20,410 bases of DNA from NCBI GenBank assembly GCA_002309345.1, contig DBWZ01000086.1:73853-94262 (forward strand), in the 5' to 3' direction. A program made the translations under genes and the position numbers. How positions within the stretch are numbered: the stretch's first letter is position 1; every line of letters begins with the position of its first letter. The notes beneath the pieces are model-generated. The model saw only the letters and a program-made list of their open reading frames with translations. It made no database searches and was not told the origin of the DNA. The stretch comes from Pseudobutyrivibrio sp. UBA1225. GTDB taxonomy: Bacteria; Bacillota; Clostridia; Lachnospirales; Lachnospiraceae. Of this stretch, positions 15,941-20,410 are shown one piece after another.

Positions 15941-18637
15941 TTAAACTTCTTCATAGTAATAATCTTTATTCAAATATATTTTCTCCATTATATCGTCATA
16001 ATACAAATCAGTTTCTTTTATTGTATATACGATTTTTTCTTTTTCTAGATTAACACCATATTCTTCATATATATATAATATAAAATCGTATATATTCATT
16101 TTTAACTTTTGTTTTAAAATAAATCTTATAAAATCAACCGTAGTAATAGCCCTTTTTCCTCTTCTGAAAACTATATTTCCTCCTGTTTTTATGAATCTTA
16201 CTGTTTCGTGATTTCTAATCAAGCATGCAAAGAACCATTCTTCTAACCCAATTTCATGTAACTGATTATTGAACCCTTTTTTTTGCAAACTCTGGATAGT
16301 AAAATATCTATCTGCATCATAATTAATTGCCATTTCGGCATATTCCTTAAGTTGTTCCTTGGTTATTTTTGGATGAACTGTATGTAACCGTTCATACTTA
16401 ATAAACTTCATGTCCTCATATTCTAATAAGGTATAATCTTTTCTCAAATCATCAAGTGCTTTTACCGCTGCTTGAACATATATCAATTTTCCATTTTCCA
16501 ATTCCCTAAAATCCACATTATCTTTAGCAAGCAATATTTTTGTAAAAAACTCATTCGCATTTGCGAACCGTTTTTCAATTACAAAATTTGCATACACTTT
16601 AAATCCTAATTGTTTAATCGTTCTCGCATTAAACTTTTTAAGATTTTCCTCACCAAATTTTTCAATAAATATCTTCTTTAAATCTTCTGTAAAATAAAAA
16701 TCTCCTTGTAACTCTCTTTTTAAAATTATAATTTCATCTTCTAATAGTAGCGGTTGATCTATCTCAAATACACCATTATGATAATACTCCGAAATTAATG
16801 GCGCTATATTTGCAATTACGGTTTGAGAAAGCATTCCATATTCACTTTCATAAAATTCTGCATATTCTTCCATTGTGACAGGAGCTATTTGGTTTAAAAG
16901 ATTTAATGCTTGCTTTAACCTATCCGCTATTCCCACAGTTAACAGCGGCATTCGGCCTAATCTAATTTGAGTAAACTTATTATTTTGCCAAACATCACTC
17001 GTTTTTTTTAGTAAATTATGAAGTTCATACTCATCCAATACATTATATTCCTGCATCAAGTCTCTATTTTCATAAAATAACTTTCTTGTAGAGATTTCAA
17101 CATTGTCGAATCTATCAAACTGAAGTTTTTCCACTAAATTTTCTATATCAAATTCATCAATCGGATAGAATCTAAATCTTCTTCCATATTTTAGAAGTAC
17201 ATATTTGGCATCACTCATTCTTGCTTCAAATGCCCTCATTGATGGAAATAATAATTTTTCATTTTTATCTATTCCATTTTCCTTCAAAAATTCAATATAA
17301 AAATTATAAAATTCTTCAAATGTCATCTCCTGATCTGAACAATATTCTTCAGCAAGTTTCTTACACAGTATTTCTCTTTTTAAAGGAACATATTCTCCGT
17401 CAATAACCACTCTATCTTGATTTAAGCGATTCATTAAAGCTACATGTATTTCGGTTGTGATATTTTTGTCCCACGTTATTTCTTCAATATTCTTTATCCC
17501 GCCCTTATAAGTCATCTTTAAATAATAATATGTCCATTCCGACTCATTAAAAATTGAAATAAAATCATTTTTTAAAAAATAATAGTTTTCAAACCAATAT
17601 TTATAATCATCTTCTCTAAGTTCGGGCCTTGTCCTTAAAACTTTATTTATGATTTGTCGCACTCTCTCTTTCGTTACTCCAGCGATTTTACCGCAGGTTT
17701 CTAAAGTTCCTCCTCTTAATCGTTCAATCATTATTCTTCTTGCTTTATTATCCATTGAATCTAACCAATCAATTATTGTAGGTAGTTTTTTTCTATACCC
17801 ATTTCTAAAATTCTCAATTGAATTATTATTAAGTAAAATTGAGCTTGCTTCATCTACTATTCCCAATTTAAAAAAAATCTCTGGTAAATCTTCTTTTATA
17901 ACATTTATATCAACATAATCTTTATTAGAAAATACCTTTTCTAAATAAGATTGAACCGCAATTATAATATTATCCTTTTTTAATATTTCTTGAACAAAAA
18001 CATCATTTTGTTTTTTAATACTTTCATTCAAAGCATCATTTATGTTTTTCTTTATTACTCCAGTTACTGACATATTTAACTCTGTTAATTGATAATCATA
18101 ATTCTCCTGAAACCATGTAAATTTTTCTTCACATTTATTATCTTTTATCATTAAAATCTGAGCATTAATTTTTAAATAATCCAATATCTCTGATATTTCT
18201 CTTCTCCCTAAAAGTTGAAATGATAACAAAGTTCTATAAGCAGTTTTTGCAACCTTATTAATTGTAAAAAAACCTTCGTTTAATAAAGCCTTTTTAGTTT
18301 TTCTACTAAAATCCAAATCAATAATATTTATATCACCACAGTAATCACTGTAATAATCTTTTCGATATAAAACTGTATCTATTGCTTCCCCAATATATTC
18401 TGGAAATGCATAATGAATCACTAAACTTTCTCCACTTTCTTTTTCTATTACTTGACACGTTTGGGTCTCTTTTACTGCCATTACTTCTGCGATACTTTTT
18501 TCACCCATATTTCTAAATCCATTTATTTCATTTATAGATAAATTCATCATTTGACTTAAAAAAAATATTCCATTTCTTTTTAAAGTATTTACTGTTCTTA
18601 TAGACAATCCTAATTCTTCAATTCTTTTATCACTCAT
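15941..18637 (-). CDS. Large protein with RNA polymerase alpha-CTD-like and sigma-4-like DNA-binding modules
   Basis: An 898-residue soluble protein, first gene of the island. Residues 1-52 (IEELGLSIRTVNTLKRNGIF, then LSINEINGFRNMGEKSIAEV) match the helix-hairpin-helix pattern of the RNA polymerase alpha C-terminal domain ('LdLSvRs.N.LkraGI...dLl.l...dL..irNlGkkSl.Ei'). Residues ~103-155 (LDFSRKTKKALLNEGFFTI, then LLGRREISEILDYL) are a second copy. Residues ~297-335 (GTLETCGKIAGVTKERVRQI) match the region-4 helix-turn-helix of sigma-70 factors ('TLeEIG...gVTrERiRQIe'). The remaining ~550 residues are charged, aromatic and unassigned. There is no sigma region 2, so it is not a normal sigma factor. 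The start ATG has AAAGG nine bases upstream. A DNA-binding scaffold or a regulator that reads promoter-like DNA is plausible; what it does is unknown. Confidence 0.82.
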   Translation of the reverse strand: MSDKRIEELGLSIRTVNTLKRNGIFFLSQMMNLSINEINGFRNMGEKSIAEVMAVKETQTCQVIEKESGESLVIHYAFPEYIGEAIDTVLYRKDYYSDYCGDINIIDLDFSRKTKKALLNEGFFTINKVAKTAYRTLLSFQLLGRREISEILDYLKINAQILMIKDNKCEEKFTWFQENYDYQLTELNMSVTGVIKKNINDALNESIKKQNDVFVQEILKKDNIIIAVQSYLEKVFSNKDYVDINVIKEDLPEIFFKLGIVDEASSILLNNNSIENFRNGYRKKLPTIIDWLDSMDNKARRIMIERLRGGTLETCGKIAGVTKERVRQIINKVLRTRPELREDDYKYWFENYYFLKNDFISIFNESEWTYYYLKMTYKGGIKNIEEITWDKNITTEIHVALMNRLNQDRVVIDGEYVPLKREILCKKLAEEYCSDQEMTFEEFYNFYIEFLKENGIDKNEKLLFPSMRAFEARMSDAKYVLLKYGRRFRFYPIDEFDIENLVEKLQFDRFDNVEISTRKLFYENRDLMQEYNVLDEYELHNLLKKTSDVWQNNKFTQIRLGRMPLLTVGIADRLKQALNLLNQIAPVTMEEYAEFYESEYGMLSQTVIANIAPLISEYYHNGVFEIDQPLLLEDEIIILKRELQGDFYFTEDLKKIFIEKFGEENLKKFNARTIKQLGFKVYANFVIEKRFANANEFFTKILLAKDNVDFRELENGKLIYVQAAVKALDDLRKDYTLLEYEDMKFIKYERLHTVHPKITKEQLKEYAEMAINYDADRYFTIQSLQKKGFNNQLHEIGLEEWFFACLIRNHETVRFIKTGGNIVFRRGKRAITTVDFIRFILKQKLKMNIYDFILYIYEEYGVNLEKEKIVYTIKETDLYYDDIMEKIYLNKDYYYEEV

Positions 18638-18671
18638 ATAAAATACCTTTTTCTCGTTTATTATGGATGAA

Positions 18672-18677
18672 ATTATA
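18672..18677 (-). promoter_or_regulatory. Candidate -10 element for the island's first transcript
   Basis: TATAAT on the - strand lies 35 bases before the ATG at 18637, in an AT-rich stretch. No convincing -35 is seen at 16-18 bases. It is the best promoter candidate for the helicase/ParB/nuclease unit. The IS element starts about 195 bases further upstream and could also influence it. Confidence 0.3.
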
Positions 18678-18872
18678 AGTAATATTATGCTCCAAAAATT
18701 TGTTAAATGCTTGAACTCAATGCGAATATTTTTTAGTAACTTATTCTAATTCTGATACTATTTTTATTTTCGTATCTCTTTCTTCTCATTACTTCCCCTT
18801 ACCTTTCACCTTCGTCTTGTTTAATTAGGTATTAAAAAAGTGCGCCATTTCTGATATGTACCCTCTTTACTG

Positions 18873-18896
18873 TGAACCGACCCCCAAAAGTTAGAC
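18873..18896 (+). repeat. Left terminal inverted repeat of the IS
   Basis: The sequence from 18878 (CGACCCCCAAAAGTTAGAC) matches the reverse complement of the right end (TGACCCCAAAAAGTTAGAC) at 17 of 19 positions. The outermost TGAAC presumably has its partner just beyond the window. Confidence 0.85.
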
Positions 18897-18927
18897 CTAA
18901 ACATCTAACTTTTGGAGGTCGGTTTTT
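18877..18927 (+). terminator. Left-end IS hairpin: terminator that also sequesters the orfA ribosome binding site
   Basis: Arms 18877-18895 and 18904-18922 pair over 19 bp with one G-T-type position and an 8-base loop, and five T follow (18923-18927). The orfA Shine-Dalgarno GGAGG (18914-18918) lies in the 3' arm and the ATG is the next codon after the T-tract. Transcripts entering from outside would therefore be terminated, or have the start site hidden. Confidence 0.85.
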
Positions 18928-19511
18928 ATGGGAAGACAAAAATATAGTTTTGAATTCAAAAACAAGTTGTTAGTGATTATCTTAACGGCGAAGGAGGATA
19001 TAGATATCTTGAAAGCAAATACAATGTATCTGATAAAAAATTAATTCGTCAGTGGGTTTCAAATTATAAAGCTTTTGGAGATAGTGGTCTATTACGTTCA
19101 AGGAAAAAAGAAGTGTATTCTTTTAAAAAGAAATTAAATGTTGTAGAGTTGTATTTATCAAGTGAGCTCTCGTATCAGGAATTGGCAATTCAAGAAGGAA
19201 TAAATAATCCTTCCGTTATTGCTGCATGGGTCAATCGATTCCGAATTGCTGGGCCTGATGCATTGAGACCACATAAGAAAGGTCACAAAAAATCATTGGA
19301 TAAAATAACAAAAAAATCTAATTCAGATGAGTATGAAGATCACAGTATTGATACTACTGCTGAACATGTAAAAGAACTTGAGGATGAACTCCTTAAGTTA
19401 AGGATAGAGAATGCCTTTTTAAAAGAACTGAGGAGGCTGCGTTTAGAGGACGAAGCAAAAATGAGAGAACGGCGCGAATCATCAACAGTCTCCGAAGACA
19501 GTTCAAACTAA
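18928..19511 (+). pseudogene. IS3-family transposase OrfA, frameshifted near its start
   Basis: Translation from ATG 18928 (GGAGG nine bases upstream) gives MGRQKYSFEFK and then leaves the frame, ending at an early TAA. Adding one A to the run of five A at 18958-18962 restores KKQVVSDYLNGEGGYRYLES and a continuous frame of about 194 residues to 19511. The restored protein has two helix-turn-helix segments (e.g. ELAIQEGINNPSVIAAWVNR) and a leucine-zipper-like end (ELEDELLKLRIENAFLKELR), as in IS3-family OrfA, which binds the IS ends and regulates transposition. The part from 19113 could be translated from an internal ATG but lacks the first HTH. Either a real loss-of-function or an error in a short homopolymer. 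Confidence 0.85.
19418..19424 (+). other. -1 programmed frameshift site (U UUA AAA) between OrfA and OrfB
   Basis: In the orfA frame the codons TTT TTA AAA create the heptamer T TTA AAA, which allows tandem slippage into the -1 frame. The -1 frame is open from 19397 and leads without a stop into orfB. This is the usual way IS3-family elements make the OrfAB transposase. Confidence 0.7.
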
Positions 19512-20353
19512 AAGACCTTCTCTCATATACGGGTATGCCTAAAGCAACTTTTATGTACTGGCAAAAAAGATTAAATCGAGAAAACCCGGATAAAGTACTA
19601 GAAGAAACGATTCTTGCTATACGTGAGAACAACAAGGACTATGGCTATCGTAGAGTGGTAGGTGAATTACGTAACCAAGGATATAAAGTCAACAAGAAAA
19701 AAGTTCAGCGAATTATGCAGAAGCTAGGACTCCAGGTGACATCCTTTACTCGTAAGAGCAGAAAATATAGTTCTTATAAAGGGAAAGTCGGAACTGTTGC
19801 TCCTAACAGGATTAAGAGAAGGTTTAATACACATATACCACACCAGAAGATAACAACTGATACAACGGAGCTAAAGTACTACGAAGTAGATGCAAAAGGA
19901 CACATGACCATACATAAACTTTATTTGGATCCTTTTATGGATATGTGCAATGGAGAAATACTAAGCTTTGGAATAGATAAGCATCCATCCGCAAAGAATG
20001 TAATGGATGCACTTGAACAAGCAATAGAAATTACATCAGACTGTCCTTATCGTAGAACCTTCCATTCAGATCAGGGATGGGCTTATCAGATGAAGGCATA
20101 TTCACATAGGTTGAAACAAGAACGCATCTTTCAAAGCATGTCTAGAAAAGGTAACTGCCTCGACAATTCAGTAATGGAAAACTTCTTTGGTCTGCTTAAA
20201 CAAGAAATCTATTACGGTGTAGTTTATTATAGTTACGAAGAATTGAAATCCGAAATAGAACGATATATAAAGTATTACAACGAGCAAAGAATTAAAGAGA
20301 AACTAGGATGGATGAGTCCTGTTCAGTATAGACTCAACCTCTTGGCTGCATAA
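19424..20353 (+). CDS. IS3-family transposase OrfB (catalytic part, reached by -1 frameshift)
   Basis: DDE integrase/transposase that cuts and joins the IS ends. After the frameshift the frame reads KNERTARIINSLRRQFKLKD, the normal OrfB beginning. An HTH_21-like domain follows (NNKDYGYRRVVGELRNQGYK), then the rve core: first Asp in KITTDTTELKYY, second in RTFHSDQGWAYQ, and the glutamate in CLDNSVMENFFGLLKQEIYY. The end is YYNEQRIKEKLGWMSPVQYR. All catalytic residues are intact. The first ATG, at 19535, has no ribosome binding site and would remove the N-terminal ~37 residues, so expression as an OrfAB fusion is more likely. Because orfA upstream is broken, functional OrfAB would need the orfA defect to be bypassed. 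Confidence 0.9.
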   Translation, partial: RTEEAAFRGRSKNERTARIINSLRRQFKLKDLLSYTGMPKATFMYWQKRLNRENPDKVLEETILAIRENNKDYGYRRVVGELRNQGYKVNKKKVQRIMQKLGLQVTSFTRKSRKYSSYKGKVGTVAPNRIKRRFNTHIPHQKITTDTTELKYYEVDAKGHMTIHKLYLDPFMDMCNGEILSFGIDKHPSAKNVMDALEQAIEITSDCPYRRTFHSDQGWAYQMKAYSHRLKQERIFQSMSRKGNCLDNSVMENFFGLLKQEIYYGVVYYSYEELKSEIERYIKYYNEQRIKEKLGWMSPVQYRLNLLAA

Positions 20354-20385
20354 AAACAGCGTAGCAGCCAAAACACTGCTACGCT
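20352..20385 (-). terminator. Right-end IS hairpin acting on transcripts entering from the right
   Basis: Arms 20358-20367 and 20376-20385 (AGCGTAGCAG/CTGCTACGCT) pair perfectly over 10 bp around an 8-base loop. A T-tract is present only on the - strand (complement of A at 20352-20356). It would stop outside transcription from running antisense through the transposase genes. Confidence 0.65.
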
Positions 20386-20391
20386 TAAAAA

Positions 20392-20410
20392 GTCTAACTT
20401 TTTGGGGTCA
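20392..20410 (-). repeat. Right terminal inverted repeat of the IS (cut by the window edge)
   Basis: GTCTAACTTTTTGGGGTCA is the inverted counterpart of the left end, 17 of 19 positions matching. A few terminal bases probably lie outside. Confidence 0.85.

Larger units (their letters stand above)
18873..20410 (+). mobile_element. IS3-family (IS150-like) insertion sequence, right tip outside the window
   Basis: Imperfect terminal repeats bracket two transposase frames in the IS3 layout: orfA, a -1 frameshift heptamer, and orfB with a DDE catalytic core. The left end begins TGAACCGACCCCC. The window ends within the right repeat, so the last few bases and any target-site duplication cannot be seen. 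Hairpins lie just inside both ends. orfA has a one-base deletion, so this copy may be unable to move by itself unless the change is a sequencing error. Confidence 0.88.

Noticed and set aside
8204..18637. Classification of the island as DISARM
   Set aside because: A C5 methyltransferase, PLD and SNF2 motor are suggestive, but no DUF1998 protein (DrmB) or DrmA-type helicase is visible. The PLD is fused to the helicase and a Sau3AI nuclease is present.
12147..18637. Avoidance of GATC inside the island
   Set aside because: Reading the sequence shows many GATC sites within the helicase, ParB-like and large genes, so there is no visible depletion.
18638..18872. End of a second mobile element beside the IS (GC-richer TGCGCCATTTCTGATATGTA at 18841-18860)
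   Set aside because: The tract differs from its AT-rich surroundings and could be an old IS end, but no matching inverted repeat or transposase fragment is found in the window. Otherwise this gap shows only promoter-like AT-rich DNA.
19535..20353. ATG 19535 as the true start of orfB
   Set aside because: There is no Shine-Dalgarno sequence before it, and the frame continues upstream with typical OrfB residues up to a good -1 slippery heptamer.
1..20410. CRISPR arrays, tRNA or rRNA genes
   Set aside because: No regularly spaced direct repeats and no tRNA- or rRNA-like sequences were seen on either strand.

Overview
The window looks like a chromosomal segment of a Lachnospiraceae member (Butyrivibrio/Pseudobutyrivibrio-like). 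The signs are a low-to-moderate GC Firmicute background, GGAGG-type ribosome binding sites, a MsmK-type sugar ABC ATPase, a lipoprotein sugar-binding protein, and an internal-deletion relic of a Nudix gene of a type common in these bacteria. The genus is an inference from style, not from a database match.

Region 1 (1-7700) is ordinary chromosome. It holds the 3' end of a highly codon-biased sugar ABC-transporter ATPase and a PucR/CdaR-like regulator on the + strand. Facing them on the - strand is a tight gene row: class I/II aminotransferase, sugar-binding lipoprotein (TTG start), DUF6106-like membrane protein and galactokinase. A perfect 12-bp bidirectional terminator separates the two converging groups. 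Behind the row lie a PAS-GGDEF diguanylate cyclase and a 59-codon gene, with a terminator-like hairpin between them.

Region 2 (7719-8203) looks empty but is not. It carries a 59-aa gene (7991-8170) and a Nudix hydrolase pseudogene (7785-7973). The pseudogene has lost its middle, including the Nudix box, and carries a TGG-to-TGA stop.

Region 3 (8204-18637) is the accessory island, all on the - strand. In transcription order it encodes: (i) an 898-aa protein with two RNA-polymerase alpha-CTD-like helix-hairpin-helix modules and a sigma-region-4-like helix-turn-helix; (ii) a ParB-like protein with a DGNRR motif; (iii) an 856-aa phospholipase-D/SNF2 helicase fusion, whose ATG overlaps the ParB-like stop; (iv) a Sau3AI/MutH-family restriction endonuclease (predicted GATC); (v) a C5-cytosine methyltransferase with its own promoter and palindromic, GATC-bearing leader; (vi) an unrecognised 287-aa protein. 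The first three genes are visibly more AT-rich than the rest. I read this as a Sau3AI-type restriction-modification core joined to a three-gene helicase/ParB/transcription-factor-like module. It is the best candidate here for an undescribed defence system.

Region 4 (18873-20410, running off the edge) is an IS3-family (IS150-like) insertion sequence. Its orfA has a one-base deletion in an A-run, there is a U UUA AAA frameshift heptamer, and orfB is intact. Hairpins at both ends appear to block outside transcription from reaching the transposase; the left one also buries the Shine-Dalgarno. The element sits directly upstream of the island, so it may mark a past mobility boundary.
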